From: Salidesulfovibrio onnuriiensis
GTDB lineage: Bacteria; Desulfobacterota; Desulfovibrionia; Desulfovibrionales; Desulfovibrionaceae
Reading direction: 5' to 3'
Assembly: GCF_008001235.1 (NCBI RefSeq)
Contig: NZ_CP040751.1
Coordinates: 3,661,501-3,725,500, forward strand
Length of the DNA stretch: 64,000 bases
Both the position numbers and the translations under genes were made by a program. Within the stretch, counting starts at the first letter, position 1. The number at the start of each line of letters is the position of its first letter. Positions 53,222-62,892 of this stretch are shown piece by piece. Under the pieces are notes generated by a model. It did no database searches. It worked only from the letters and a program-made list of their open reading frames with translations, and had not been told where the DNA came from.

Positions 53222-53403
53222 AAGTCCATATCTCCCTTGGTTAATGTATTGAAATACACATGGTTACAGCCGAGCGAATGTACTGGAAAAAAGACGACTG
53301 TAACAATAGCCCGGCTGCAACGATTTGGCAACAATCCCTCAAAATCCATTTCAAACCCGTAACAGAACGGCAGTGCCGCAGGACCAAAACGGGAGACACT
53401 GCA

Positions 53404-53416
53404 ACGAATAATAATA
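53404..53416. promoter_or_regulatory. AATAATAATA motif between divergent potD and cyclase genes
   Basis: The recurring motif sits in the 270-base divergent region, about 80 bases before the cyclase ATG. Nothing else coding is seen in this gap. Confidence 0.3.
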
Positions 53417-53491
53417 TCCTCGCCTTCCCCATTCCATCTACTTGTATCGATAAGTAGATTTCCCCATAGCGCGGCATGTCCAGGGACCACA

Positions 53492-55666
53492 ATGAAAGCA
53501 AAGCGACACGGCACCATCTTCATCCCGCTGTACATCAACATCATGACCATCTTCTTTCTCCTGATCATCGGGGCGACGGGGACGGTCATCGCCTACAACT
53601 ACCACATGAACTCGAAAACCGCGCTCCTGGCGGCGGACCAGCTGCTTTCCCAGGTGGCCGACTCGGTCATGGAGCGGACAGAGGCGGTCTTCCAGCCCGC
53701 CTTCATGACCGTGGACACCTATTCCTGGTCCATGGACGTGGAGGAAAAGGCGACCCTGCTCACCCACCCCCTGGCCCCCATGTTTTTCCGGACCCTGAAC
53801 CAGAACCCCAACTTCACCTCCCTGTACATGGGCTTTGCCGACGGCGACTACTTTCTGGTCTCCAGCCTCAAGGGCCGCGACAGCGCGCGGCAGGCCATGG
53901 ACGCGCCCGCGGAAAGCATGTGGTACACCCTGGCCATCCATCACCGGGCAGACGGAAGCCGCTACGCGCTCCGAAAATTCCTCAATGCCGACTACGCCCT
54001 CATCGATTCCCGGCTGGAGAACGATACCGGCTACGACCCGCGAAAACGCCCCTGGTACACCGGGGCCGTCAGGACGGAAAAACCCGTTCTGAGCGACATC
54101 TACATCTACTCCTTTTCCAAAGAGCCGGGCATTTCGGTTTCCCAACGCTTTGACGGCGACGTGGAGGGCGTCTTCGCCCTGGACATCTCGCTTTCCAACA
54201 TCTCGAAATTCCTGGCCCGGCAGCGCATCAGCCCGGAGAGCAGGATCATGATCTTCGGCGCGGACGGCCAGCTTTTCGCCCACCCCGAGGCGGGCAGAAT
54301 GGTCAAGGTGAGCAAGGAGGGCGAAACGCAGACCATGGACCTGGCCGACATCGAAGACCTGGACGACCCGATCCTCGACCGCGTCTATTCGGCGTTCGCA
54401 GAAGCGGGCAAGACCTCCTTTCCCCGAAAGATGGTGAAGGTCCAGGGGGTGAAGTATCTCGTACACGTGGCGGACATGCCCCGGGAATACGGCAAGATCT
54501 CCTACCTGGGACTGGCCGTGCCCATGGCCGAATTCACCGGCCCCATTGCCCGCGCCGGAAAACAGAGCATCCAGCTCTCCCTCCTGGTGCTGGCGGCGTT
54601 TTCCCCGCTGGTGGCCTGGGCGTCCCGCCGCATCACCAAGCCGCTCAACCAGATCATGGACGAAGTGGCCCACATCCGGCAATTCCACCTGGAAAACCCG
54701 GTGCGCATCGGCACGCGCATCACGGAAATCCACAAGCTGGGCCGGGCCATGGAGACCATGCGGGTGGCCCTCAAGTCCTTTGGCCGCTACATCCCCAACG
54801 CCCTGGTGAAGAACATCATCACCAAAAACCTGAAGCCGGAACTGGGCGGCGACCGGCAGGAACTGACCCTGTTCTTCAGCGACATCGCGGACTTCACCAC
54901 CCTGTCCGAATCCCTTTCGCCGGAAGAGCTGACCGGAAGCGTCACCGAGTACTTCGACAGGGTGGGCTCGGTCATCCTCGCTGCGGGCGGCACCATCGAC
55001 AAATACATCGGCGACGCGGTCATGTCCTTCTGGAACGCCCCGCAGTCCCAGCCCGACCACGCCGCGCAGGCCTGCCTGGCCGCGCTCATGTGCCGCGAGG
55101 CGGTCCACGCCTTCAACGACCAGCGGCAAAGGCAGGGATTACCGGTGATGAACACGCGGTTCGGCCTGCACACCGGGGACGCGGTGGTGGGCAACATCGG
55201 CTCCTCGGACCGCATGAACTACACGGCCATGGGCGCTTCCGTGAACCTGGCCTCGCGCATCGAGGGGCTGAACAAGCACTACGGCACCGAGATCCTGGCC
55301 AGCCAGGACACCGTGAAACGGGCGGGAGGCGCATTCCTGTTCCGCCCGGTGGGGCGGGCCGTGCCCAAGGGCGCGACCAGGAGCATCGGCGTCTTTGAGC
55401 TGGTGGGAACGACCCCGGAGGCCGGGGAAAACGCCGAAAGATTTCTCGTGGACGGCTCCGCCGCCGCTTTCCTGAAGCAGTGGAAAAAGGCCTATGACCT
55501 GTATCTCTCCAGGCAATTCGACGAGGCGGCCGCATTGTTCGAGCGCCTGGCCGGGGAAAGGCCTCGGGAACAGCTGGCCGCCATGTACCTGGAATCGGCG
55601 CGGGCCTTTGCCGCAGAGCCCCCGCCCCGGGACTGGCAGGGCGTCAAGGTCTTCAAAACCAAGTAG
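53492..55666 (+). CDS. Membrane adenylate cyclase with CACHE sensor and HAMP
   Basis: A 724-residue protein. It has TM1 (13-35), a large periplasmic double-CACHE domain (40-345; YMGFADGDYFLVSS, DPRKRPWYTGAV), TM2 (about 357-375) and HAMP. The class III cyclase domain follows (450-630): FFSDIADFTTLSESLS, GGTIDKYIGDAVMSFW (metal Asp, Lys typical of ATP selectivity) and NYTAMGASVNLASRIEG. A short TPR-like tail ends it. It makes cAMP on ligand binding. AGGGACC precedes the ATG; a binding-protein gene follows seven bases later, a possible ligand partner. Confidence 0.92.
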   Translation: MKAKRHGTIFIPLYINIMTIFFLLIIGATGTVIAYNYHMNSKTALLAADQLLSQVADSVMERTEAVFQPAFMTVDTYSWSMDVEEKATLLTHPLAPMFFRTLNQNPNFTSLYMGFADGDYFLVSSLKGRDSARQAMDAPAESMWYTLAIHHRADGSRYALRKFLNADYALIDSRLENDTGYDPRKRPWYTGAVRTEKPVLSDIYIYSFSKEPGISVSQRFDGDVEGVFALDISLSNISKFLARQRISPESRIMIFGADGQLFAHPEAGRMVKVSKEGETQTMDLADIEDLDDPILDRVYSAFAEAGKTSFPRKMVKVQGVKYLVHVADMPREYGKISYLGLAVPMAEFTGPIARAGKQSIQLSLLVLAAFSPLVAWASRRITKPLNQIMDEVAHIRQFHLENPVRIGTRITEIHKLGRAMETMRVALKSFGRYIPNALVKNIITKNLKPELGGDRQELTLFFSDIADFTTLSESLSPEELTGSVTEYFDRVGSVILAAGGTIDKYIGDAVMSFWNAPQSQPDHAAQACLAALMCREAVHAFNDQRQRQGLPVMNTRFGLHTGDAVVGNIGSSDRMNYTAMGASVNLASRIEGLNKHYGTEILASQDTVKRAGGAFLFRPVGRAVPKGATRSIGVFELVGTTPEAGENAERFLVDGSAAAFLKQWKKAYDLYLSRQFDEAAALFERLAGERPREQLAAMYLESARAFAAEPPPRDWQGVKVFKTK

Positions 55667-55673
55667 GTGATCC

Positions 55674-57047
55674 ATGCGCGCGATGCTCCGAATCCTCTTG
55701 CTGGCTGTGCTCTATGCCGCGCTCCACACGGCCCCGGCCCGGGCCGTGGCCATCGAATTCTGGACCACGGAGATGGCCCCGGAACGGCAGGCCGTGATCC
55801 GCTACCTCGCGCAGGCATTCATGGCCCAGAACCCGGATATACAGGTGAACATCACCGGGGTGGAGGAAAACACCATCCAGTTCCTGGGAAGCGCCCTGGA
55901 CGAGGGCGTCGGGCCGGACATCGTCAGCGCCCGGTCGGACATCGTGGTGGCCATTGCCGAGCAGGGGCGGGTCGCCAAAAAATGCACCGGGGAGATGATC
56001 CGGGCCATCGGGGAAAAACGCTTCTTCACCGGGGCGCTGGCCACCATGCGCAACAAGGACGGCACCTACAACGGCATCCCCTTCAGCGGCTGGGTCCAGG
56101 GCATCTGGTACCGGGCCGACTGGTTCAAGGAGGCCGGGCTGGACCCGCCGGACACGCCGGAACGGATTCTCAAGGCCGCGCAAACCCTGTGCGACAGCGA
56201 CAAGGGAAGATTCGGCATTCTGGTCGGGACGCGGGAGGACGCCTACGCGGAACAGGTCTTCACCCACCTTGCGCTGGCCATGGGGGTTCGCGAATTCGAC
56301 CCTGACGGCAAGGTCGTCTTTGCCGGAAAAAACGCGGTCAGGGCATTAACCCTGTACAAGGAACTGGCCCGGTATTCCCCGCCGGGGCAGCAGTACTGGA
56401 GGGCCCGCGACTACTACATGCAGGGCAGACTGGCCATGATGTTCTACTCGACCTTCATCATGGACGACCTGGCCCTGCCCACGGCGGCGGCCGATTCCCT
56501 GACCGGAAACAACTTCCCGGACCTCGACGGCGCGCCCTTTGATCCGCACCTGCTGCGCAACACGGGCATGGTTTCCGTGATCACCGGCACGCGGCCCGCC
56601 AGCTACGGGGTCATCCACGCCCTGGGAATACCCGTCTGCGACGACCCGGAACGCAAGCGGGCCATCATGCGCTTCATCTCCTTCCTGTTCCGGACCGACG
56701 CCTACATCACCTGGCTGCACATGGCGCCGGGCGGCATGCTTCCGGTGCTCCGGGACATCGCCGGGGCGGACGACTTCTACAGGGACGCCCAGGGGGTCTT
56801 CAAGCGGTACACGCGCACCAAGATCGAAAACATCATCTCGGGTCTGGGGAACATAGAAAGCTTCAGCTTCGAGGAAGGGCGGCTGATTCCCAAAGCGGCG
56901 CAGGCCTCGGCCGAGGCCATCATCCCGGAAATGATCCTCCGCACGCTCCGCGAGGGAATCCCCCCGAGGAGTCCGTGCAATGGGCTGCGGGAAGGATGCG
57001 CGAACTGTTCTGAGATCACGGCTCCAGGACAAGGCTTTCGTCCCTGA
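55674..57047 (+). CDS. Family-1 periplasmic sugar-type binding protein
   Basis: A 457-residue secreted protein (signal ending TAPARAVA). Pattern: IEFWTTEMAPERQAVIRYLA, then ENTIQFLGSALDEGVGPDIV, then GVIHALGIPVCDDPERKRAI and LHMAPGGMLPVL, typical of extracellular solute-binding family 1. It is paired with the CACHE cyclase gene, so it may present ligand to it. The last ~25 residues are not like the family, and the gene's end overlaps the opposing receiver gene by about 30 bases. Confidence 0.82.
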   Translation: MRAMLRILLLAVLYAALHTAPARAVAIEFWTTEMAPERQAVIRYLAQAFMAQNPDIQVNITGVEENTIQFLGSALDEGVGPDIVSARSDIVVAIAEQGRVAKKCTGEMIRAIGEKRFFTGALATMRNKDGTYNGIPFSGWVQGIWYRADWFKEAGLDPPDTPERILKAAQTLCDSDKGRFGILVGTREDAYAEQVFTHLALAMGVREFDPDGKVVFAGKNAVRALTLYKELARYSPPGQQYWRARDYYMQGRLAMMFYSTFIMDDLALPTAAADSLTGNNFPDLDGAPFDPHLLRNTGMVSVITGTRPASYGVIHALGIPVCDDPERKRAIMRFISFLFRTDAYITWLHMAPGGMLPVLRDIAGADDFYRDAQGVFKRYTRTKIENIISGLGNIESFSFEEGRLIPKAAQASAEAIIPEMILRTLREGIPPRSPCNGLREGCANCSEITAPGQGFRP

Positions 57048-57396
57048 GCCCGACGAACCGCTCCAGCTTTTCCCGGAGCGCCTCCAGGTCCACGGGCTTG
57101 GCAATGTAATCGTTCATGCCCGCCGCCAGGAACCGCTCGCGGTCGCCGGGCATGGCGTGGGCGGTCATGGCGATGATGGGCACGGAGGCATGGACGCCGT
57201 CCGCCCCGCGGATGCGCCGGGCCGTCTCCACCCCGTCCAGCACCGGCATCTGCACGTCCATGAGCACGCAATCGAAACTGCCTTCGGCGACCATGTCCAG
57301 GGCCTTGGAGCCGTTGTCCACGCAATGCACGTTCCTGTACCCCAGGCGTTCGAGCATGCGTTCCACGGTGAGCCGGTTGACCCGTTCGTCCTCCAC
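57016..57396 (-). CDS. Receiver domain, out-of-frame end of the hybrid kinase
   Basis: A complete receiver pattern is present: acidic [15 protein letters not shown], phosphoacceptor [22 protein letters not shown] and Lys in [11 protein letters not shown]. The frame continues upstream without stop ([11 protein letters not shown]), past the GTG at 57396, into the linker of the kinase at 57165-59603, but in a different frame. It was probably the receiver of that kinase. No separate ribosome site is seen. Confidence 0.7.
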   Translation of the reverse strand: MEDERVNRLTVERMLERLGYRNVHCVDNGSKALDMVAEGSFDCVLMDVQMPVLDGVETARRIRGADGVHASVPIIAMTAHAMPGDRERFLAAGMNDYIAKPVDLEALREKLERFVGLRDESLVLEP

Positions 57397-59603
57397 CAGC
57401 AGGATGCGCGCGTCCGTCCGCGCGACGCCCGTTTTCCGGCCCGAGGGCTTCCGTTCCGCGGCCTTGCCCCGCCCCGCTTGAGGCGCAGCCCGAAAACGAC
57501 CTCGGTGCCCTCGCCTTCGCTGGAACTGATGGACAAGTGCCCGCCCATGACCCCCACCAGCTTCCTGACGATGCTCAGGCCCAGACCCGCCCCGCCGTAT
57601 TTCCGGGCATAGGATCCGTCCACCTGGGTAAAGCTCTCCAGAACGTATTCGAGCTTGTCGTCCGGAATGCCGATGCCGGTGTCGGTGACGAGGAACAGGA
57701 GGTCTAGCCAGTCCCGGCCCTGCCGCGGGGAAAAGACCTCCAGCCGCACGCTCCCGGTTTCCGTGTACTTGATGCTGTTGGCCACCAGGTTGTAGAGCAC
57801 CTGCCGGATGCGGGTGGCGTCGCCCACCAGCACCTCGCGCATGTCCACAAACACCTCGAAGTCCAGCTCCAGGCCCTTGGCCCGGGCGTCCCGCGCCAGG
57901 GAGCTCATCACGGGGCGAACCACGGAACGCAGCTCGAAATCGCTCTCCACCACCTGGATCTTGCCCGCCTCGATGGCCGAGAGGTCGAGCACGTCGGAAA
58001 GGATGTGCAGAAGTCCCTTGCCCGAGAACATGGCCGTGTCGATGAATTCGCGCTGTTCCTCGTCCAGCTCCGTGGTGGAAACCAGCTGCAGCATGCCCAG
58101 CAGGCCGTTGAGCGGCGTGCGGATCTCGTGACTCATGGTGGCCAGGAACTCGCTCTTGGCCCGGTTGGCGGATTCGGCTTGGCGCTTGGCCGCCTCCAAT
58201 TCGCGTTCGCCCTGCATGCGTTCTGTGATGTCCTCGAAGGCCACGGCAAGCCGCCCGCCCGGCAGGGCAAAGGCCCGGACCTTGTAGGCGCCGCTGATCC
58301 TGCCGTCCTGGTAGTGCAGTTCCTCGGTGACGTAATCCCCGCCCGAACGCAGGGGCCGCAGGAACTGTTCGGAAATGCCCCGCCCGGCCGCGTTGGGCCA
58401 GATCTCGTTGAACTCCAGCCCCCGGAAATCGGCCAGGGAAATGCCGGTCAGCCGCTCGGCCTCGGGATTGGCGTGCTCCAGGTACAGCCTGTCCGGGGCC
58501 TCGTACTGGTAGATGAACAGCCCGGCGGGAATGTTGTGCACGATATCCTTGGACGTGGCGGCCAGGGTTTCATGGCGTTTGCGTTCGATGGCCACGGCAA
58601 CCTGCTCGGCGCAGGCGGCCATGAGCTTGACGTCGAACGCGGAATACGCACCGGCCCGGCCGTAATGCTGGATGGCCATGCAGCCGATGGGCCTGCCGTG
58701 AACGCGCAGCGGCACCCCGAGCCAGGTTTCGGGCATAACGCCCGCGATCTGGAGGGAGCCCTCCACGACGCGGCGTTCCATTTCCCCCCGGTCCAGCAGG
58801 ACCGGCCCGTTTTCCCGGATGGGCAGCAGGGAAAGCCGGGCGTTCCCCAGGTCGGAAATACGCTGCACCGTGGAATAATCCTCCACGGTGTCGTCATGGC
58901 AGTAGATGAATTCCAGGGAATCGCGCTGCTCGTTGATGAGCGCCACGTACATGTTCCGGGCCTCCACCTCGGTCTCCAGCAGCACATGCACCGCTTCCAG
59001 CAGGGATTCGAGATCATCCACCCGATTGGAAATATTGAGAATTTCAAACAACAGATCCTGAATGCGACGGCTGTTTTCCAGCTTGGCGGTGCGCTTGCGG
59101 ACCAGGTCCTCCAGCTCGCCCTGGACCTTGCGCCGCACGCCCTCCACCGCTTTCCAGCCGGAAATGTCCCGGCAGATGGAAAGCACCGTGGGAATGCCGT
59201 TGTGTTCGAAGCAGCGCGCGCTGATCTCCACGGGAATGCTCCGCCCGTCCCGGGTCACGTGCTCGGCCTCGAACAGAGCCGTATCCCCGGCAAAAAACCG
59301 CGAGCGCACCGGCGGCCTTCTGGCCCCTGTCGAGGGCGAGTCGATATCGGCCACGGACATGGTCAGCAATTCCTCGCGGGTGTAGCCGAGCCGCTTGCAG
59401 GCCGCCTCGTTGACGTCGATGAACGTCCCCCGGCTGCCGTCCGGCAGAATGGGAAACAGGAACACCGCGTCTTCCACGCCGTCGAACAGCTGATGGAAAC
59501 GCCCCTCGTTCTGGGCGAGCGCATGCTCCAGCTCCCCGATGCGCTCCCTGGCGCGCCCGAGTTCCTGTTCCAACTCCGCTATTCTTCGTTCCCTTTCGCC
59601 CAT
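57165..59603 (-). CDS. PAS-GAF-PAS histidine kinase, frame broken before its receiver
   Basis: The in-frame product begins with a short coiled coil, then a PAS domain (about 33-150), GAF (190-345; [20 protein letters not shown]), a second PAS (355-470), HisKA ([19 protein letters not shown]) and HATPase ([34 protein letters not shown]). The frame runs on to 57165 as an unlikely Trp/Arg/Ser-rich sequence, while the receiver is in another frame. The switch lies around the linker at about 57465-57490 (GCCCCGCCCC on plus). A hybrid kinase with a one-base frame change is the simplest reading. Confidence 0.85.
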   Translation of the reverse strand: MGERERRIAELEQELGRARERIGELEHALAQNEGRFHQLFDGVEDAVFLFPILPDGSRGTFIDVNEAACKRLGYTREELLTMSVADIDSPSTGARRPPVRSRFFAGDTALFEAEHVTRDGRSIPVEISARCFEHNGIPTVLSICRDISGWKAVEGVRRKVQGELEDLVRKRTAKLENSRRIQDLLFEILNISNRVDDLESLLEAVHVLLETEVEARNMYVALINEQRDSLEFIYCHDDTVEDYSTVQRISDLGNARLSLLPIRENGPVLLDRGEMERRVVEGSLQIAGVMPETWLGVPLRVHGRPIGCMAIQHYGRAGAYSAFDVKLMAACAEQVAVAIERKRHETLAATSKDIVHNIPAGLFIYQYEAPDRLYLEHANPEAERLTGISLADFRGLEFNEIWPNAAGRGISEQFLRPLRSGGDYVTEELHYQDGRISGAYKVRAFALPGGRLAVAFEDITERMQGERELEAAKRQAESANRAKSEFLATMSHEIRTPLNGLLGMLQLVSTTELDEEQREFIDTAMFSGKGLLHILSDVLDLSAIEAGKIQVVESDFELRSVVRPVMSSLARDARAKGLELDFEVFVDMREVLVGDATRIRQVLYNLVANSIKYTETGSVRLEVFSPRQGRDWLDLLFLVTDTGIGIPDDKLEYVLESFTQVDGSYARKYGGAGLGLSIVRKLVGVMGGHLSISSSEGEGTEVVFGLRLKRGGARPRNGSPRAGKRASRGRTRASCWWRTNGSTGSPWNACSNAWGTGTCIAWTTAPRPWTWSPKAVSIACSWTCRCRCWTGWRRPGASAGRTASMPPCPSSP

Positions 59604-59703
59604 GCGACCGTCCCGCCCGATACAGTGAACATTCTCACCCTACCAAGGTGCAGGAAAAGACGCATTCTTCAATTAGAATCATCAATATAAACGACAAAGA
59701 AAC

Positions 59704-59729
59704 AAAAAACCCCGGACAGGCCGGGGTTT
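59704..59729 (-). terminator. Terminator of greA
   Basis: AAACCCCGG pairs with CCGGGGTTT, with a T-run on the minus strand, 27 bases past the greA stop. Confidence 0.85.
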
Positions 59730-59755
59730 CCAAGATGCGGATGGCTGTTGCGCGG

Positions 59756-60244
59756 CTAGAACTTGGTTCCCAAATACTCCACGGACATGATCTCGTATTC
59801 GATCCTTCCGCGCGGGGAATCCACGGCGATGTCATCTCCCTCTTCCTTGCCCAGCAGGGCCTGGCCCACCGGGGAAAGCACGGAAATGCTGCCGTTCCTG
59901 GAGTAGTCGGCCTCATCCGGGCCGAGCAGCGTGTACTTCTTGGTATCGCCGGTATCCATGTCCTCGAGAACCACGGTGGCGCCGAAGCCGATGATTTCGT
60001 CCGGCTCCAGGTTGTCCAGGTCCACCACATTGAAATAGGGCATGCGGGACTGAAGCAGGTTGATGCGGCCTTCCAGAAAGCCCTGACGCTCGCGGGCGGC
60101 GTGGTAACCGGCATTTTCCTTGAGGTCGCCTTCCTCGCGGGCCTCGGCAATGGCCTTGATGACCAGGGGCCGTTCCTTCTTGAGCTCTTCCAGCTCGGCT
60201 TTGATCATATCAAAGCCCTGTGTTGAAATGGGAATCCTTTCCAT
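59756..60244 (-). CDS. greA: Transcription elongation factor GreA
   Basis: A 162-residue factor that rescues stalled RNA polymerase by triggering RNA cleavage. It has the coiled coil with tip acidic residues (EGDLKENAGYHAARERQGF) and the FKBP-like C-terminal domain (GPDEADYSRNGSISVLSPVG). Length and order are normal. AGGAATG precedes the ATG. Confidence 0.96.
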   Translation of the reverse strand: MERIPISTQGFDMIKAELEELKKERPLVIKAIAEAREEGDLKENAGYHAARERQGFLEGRINLLQSRMPYFNVVDLDNLEPDEIIGFGATVVLEDMDTGDTKKYTLLGPDEADYSRNGSISVLSPVGQALLGKEEGDDIAVDSPRGRIEYEIMSVEYLGTKF

Positions 60245-60493
60245 GACTGATCATTCCTCGAAAAAATGACAAAATTTATGCCGCGCTGTGACGAAAAAAC
60301 AGCGCCACCACGCGACAGCAAGTAGCTTGGGTAAAATATTTGCCCCGCTCCGGTCAAGGGGCATAGCTTGATGACATAGTATAAATCGGAATCCAGGGAA
60401 GGCAAGCCCGTTTTTCCGAAAGGGTCCGGCAAAGGCGACCGACCGCCCTCAATACGCCATAAAATCTATATATCCTGGACGATCACACGCGGA

Positions 60494-61246
60494 TCACGGA
60501 TGCACCCCGCAGAGCAGGAAACCGAGAATGGGGCGGCACTTTTCCTCGCAGGCGGGATAGAACTCCCCGTGCCGCTTGCTGCCCGAACGATTTTCCCGGC
60601 CCCAGTAGAACTCGGCCAGTCCCAGAGGGGTCAGCCGGTTGCGCACCGCATGATGCAGCAGCTTGGGCGCGCAGCAGTCGCCCGTGCCCGTGGGAATGCC
60701 GTTCCCCAGAAAGACCTCGGCCAGGGCACGGCTTTCCCCGGCAAAGTTGCGCAGCCGGTACAGGCCGAAGAGCTCACCCATAAGCTTGCGGGACATGATC
60801 CTGCGTTGGCGCTTGAGGACCTGCCTTGCGCGCGCACCGGCCTCCAGCGCCTCCATGCGACGGCCCATGGCCTTGACGGCCCGCTCGCCCGGGGCGTTGA
60901 CCCGTTCGAACTCGGCCACGTCCACCACCGGCCCCACCCAGCCGTCCACGAGCCAGGAGCCGTTGTACTGGCCGGAAAAAGCCTTGGCCGCGCCCAGGTT
61001 TCCCTGCCCGTCCCGGTAGACCATGACCCCGAACATGTGCCCGCGCGCCTCGGAAAAGAGCACGTCCGTGGAAAAGCGCGGATCGGCCTCGCTGTCCGGC
61101 GCGTGCAGGTCGATGCGCCGTTTTTCCTCCAGCAGGGCCATGAGCTCCCGGCAGGCCTGGCGGGCAGGCCCCTGGGAAAGGGAATGCTCGGTGTTGCACC
61201 GGACGCAGAAGCCCGAGCAGGAAACCATGTCATGGGAAGCGCGCAT
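60494..61246 (-). CDS. Stand-alone protein resembling the accessory domain of RluA-type pseudouridine synthases
   Basis: A 250-residue cytoplasmic protein, ATG 61246 after AGGGAA. Several cysteines lie near the start (VSCSGFCVRCNTE). The C-terminal block IPTGTGDCCAPKLLHHAVRN, LAEFYWGRENRSGS and GEFYPACEEKCRPILGF resembles the N-terminal domain seen in long RluA-family enzymes of Bacteroidetes. The catalytic synthase domain is absent. Cys-rich segments suggest metal binding. Function unknown. Confidence 0.5.
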   Translation of the reverse strand: MRASHDMVSCSGFCVRCNTEHSLSQGPARQACRELMALLEEKRRIDLHAPDSEADPRFSTDVLFSEARGHMFGVMVYRDGQGNLGAAKAFSGQYNGSWLVDGWVGPVVDVAEFERVNAPGERAVKAMGRRMEALEAGARARQVLKRQRRIMSRKLMGELFGLYRLRNFAGESRALAEVFLGNGIPTGTGDCCAPKLLHHAVRNRLTPLGLAEFYWGRENRSGSKRHGEFYPACEEKCRPILGFLLCGVHP

Positions 61247-61331
61247 GGGGTTCCCTGTGCCCCAGGATCGGCCCGTTGTCCAGCAGAGTCTGGCCCTTGC
61301 CTCGCCCAAAGCGGTGCAGTACAACCGCCCC

Positions 61332-61904
61332 ATGTTCATCAGCCACACCGTCACCTTCGTCAAGGCGCTCATGTCCCACGCCGTCCGGCCCGGCGATATC
61401 GCCGTGGACGCCACCGTGGGAAACGGCCACGATACCCTGTTCCTTTCCGGGCAGGTGGGGGAGCAGGGCCATGTCTTCGGCTTCGACATCCAGCAGGAGG
61501 CCCTGGACAGCGCCCGGTGCAGGCTTGAGGAAGGCGGCGCGCGCAACAACGTGACCCTCATGCACGAGGGCCACGAACGCATGGCCGAGCTGCTCCCCGG
61601 GGAATTCCGCGGCCGGGTGGCGGGCGTCATGTTCAACCTGGGCTATCTGCCGGGCGGCGACGGCCAGATCATCACCCGGGCCGAAACCACCCGCACGGCC
61701 ATTGATGCGGCCCTGTCGGTCATGAAAAAGGGCGGAATCCTCTCCCTGGTGCTCTACACGGGCCACCCCGGGGGCGAGGAAGAGGCGCAGGCCGTGGAGG
61801 CCCACTGCGCCGGGCTGGACATGGACACGGCCCGGGTCATGCGCTGCGCCATGCACAACCACCCCACGGCCCAGACGCGCATCCTGCTCCTGGAGCGCCG
61901 CTAG
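61332..61904 (+). CDS. SAM-dependent methyltransferase (YtqB-like)
   Basis: A 190-residue class I methyltransferase: VRPGDIAVDATVGNGHDTLFL (SAM loop), HVFGFDIQQEALDSAR (acidic ribose contact), VMFNLGYLPGGD (catalytic motif IV). The family methylates RNA bases or acts in tRNA modification; the substrate is unclear. ATG 61332 has no strong ribosome site. The open frame extends much further upstream, so the true start may be earlier. Confidence 0.82.
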   Translation: MFISHTVTFVKALMSHAVRPGDIAVDATVGNGHDTLFLSGQVGEQGHVFGFDIQQEALDSARCRLEEGGARNNVTLMHEGHERMAELLPGEFRGRVAGVMFNLGYLPGGDGQIITRAETTRTAIDAALSVMKKGGILSLVLYTGHPGGEEEAQAVEAHCAGLDMDTARVMRCAMHNHPTAQTRILLLERR

Positions 61905-61923
61905 AAAGTAAACAAGCCCGCCA

Positions 61924-62739
61924 TCAATTGAACAGGTATTCCAGCCCGTCCATGAACGCCTTGGGCCACATGGAAAAGTGATTGTCCCTGTCGTATGTCC
62001 TGAGTTCGAACCGGAAGCGGTCATACCGCCGCTGTTCCAGGGCGGCGCAGAAACGCTCCACCTCCTCGCGGTACGGCGGCGTGGGCTCCTGCCCGGAAAC
62101 CGCGAAAAAGGCCTCGGCGGCCAGGCCCGCGTTTCCCAGCCCGTATTCCTCCTCGCGCCGGAACATGGCCCCGGAATCCCAGCCCACAAAGGGCGAGGCC
62201 AGCAAATACTTGCCGAACACGGGCTCGGGCCGGAGCATGGCATGCAGGGCCAGCACCCCGCCCAGGGAATGGGTGGCCAGCACGCCCGGGGAACCATCCA
62301 CCCGGAAGCGGGATTCCAGCTCCGGCTTCAGCTCTTCCCGGATCATGGCCAGGAACGCATCGGCCCGGCCGCTCTCCGGGATGGAAAACTGAGGGTTGTC
62401 GTAATTGAAGGACGCATCCTCGGTGGGCGTGAAGTCGCGCACCCGGGTGAACAGCCAGGGAAGCGTGCCCCGGTCGTAGCCGATGCCCACCACGATCATC
62501 TCCGGGATGCCCTTGCCCATGCCGAAATTGCCGCCCAGGTTGACATAGGCCAGCACGGACGCGGCCAGCCCGAAGCTGTGGTCGCCGTCCAGCACGTAGA
62601 GCACCGGATAGCGGGCCTCGGTCATGGAATAGGTGGCGGGAAGGGCCACGCGGATGGAGAAATCATCCGCCACACGCCTGGAGCGCAGGGTGAAAGCCTG
62701 TTCGTGCGGGGGAAGAGCGGTGTGTTGCTGCGCGGACAT
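61924..62739 (-). CDS. Alpha/beta-hydrolase of the esterase D/Fes type
   Basis: A 271-residue protein with YPVLYVLDGDHSFGL early, nucleophile elbow ATHSLGGVLAL and a C-terminal His in YDRDNHFSMWPKAF. It resembles the siderophore-esterase/IroE group, which hydrolyse ferric enterobactin-type esters, but no siderophore genes are near, so a general esterase role is as likely. AAAGGAGG precedes the ATG. Confidence 0.78.
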   Translation of the reverse strand: MSAQQHTALPPHEQAFTLRSRRVADDFSIRVALPATYSMTEARYPVLYVLDGDHSFGLAASVLAYVNLGGNFGMGKGIPEMIVVGIGYDRGTLPWLFTRVRDFTPTEDASFNYDNPQFSIPESGRADAFLAMIREELKPELESRFRVDGSPGVLATHSLGGVLALHAMLRPEPVFGKYLLASPFVGWDSGAMFRREEEYGLGNAGLAAEAFFAVSGQEPTPPYREEVERFCAALEQRRYDRFRFELRTYDRDNHFSMWPKAFMDGLEYLFN

Positions 62740-62892
62740 GGAGCCTCCTTTTGAAGATGGATATCACCCTGTCTACATCCGCGCGGCCCTTTGTTCAACC
62801 ATGCGCGCAATCCCCTACCAGACGCGCAACATTCCCCCAAAAATAATACCGATTTATCTCCCATGCCCTACAATGAGGGCAAAGGGGGACGC

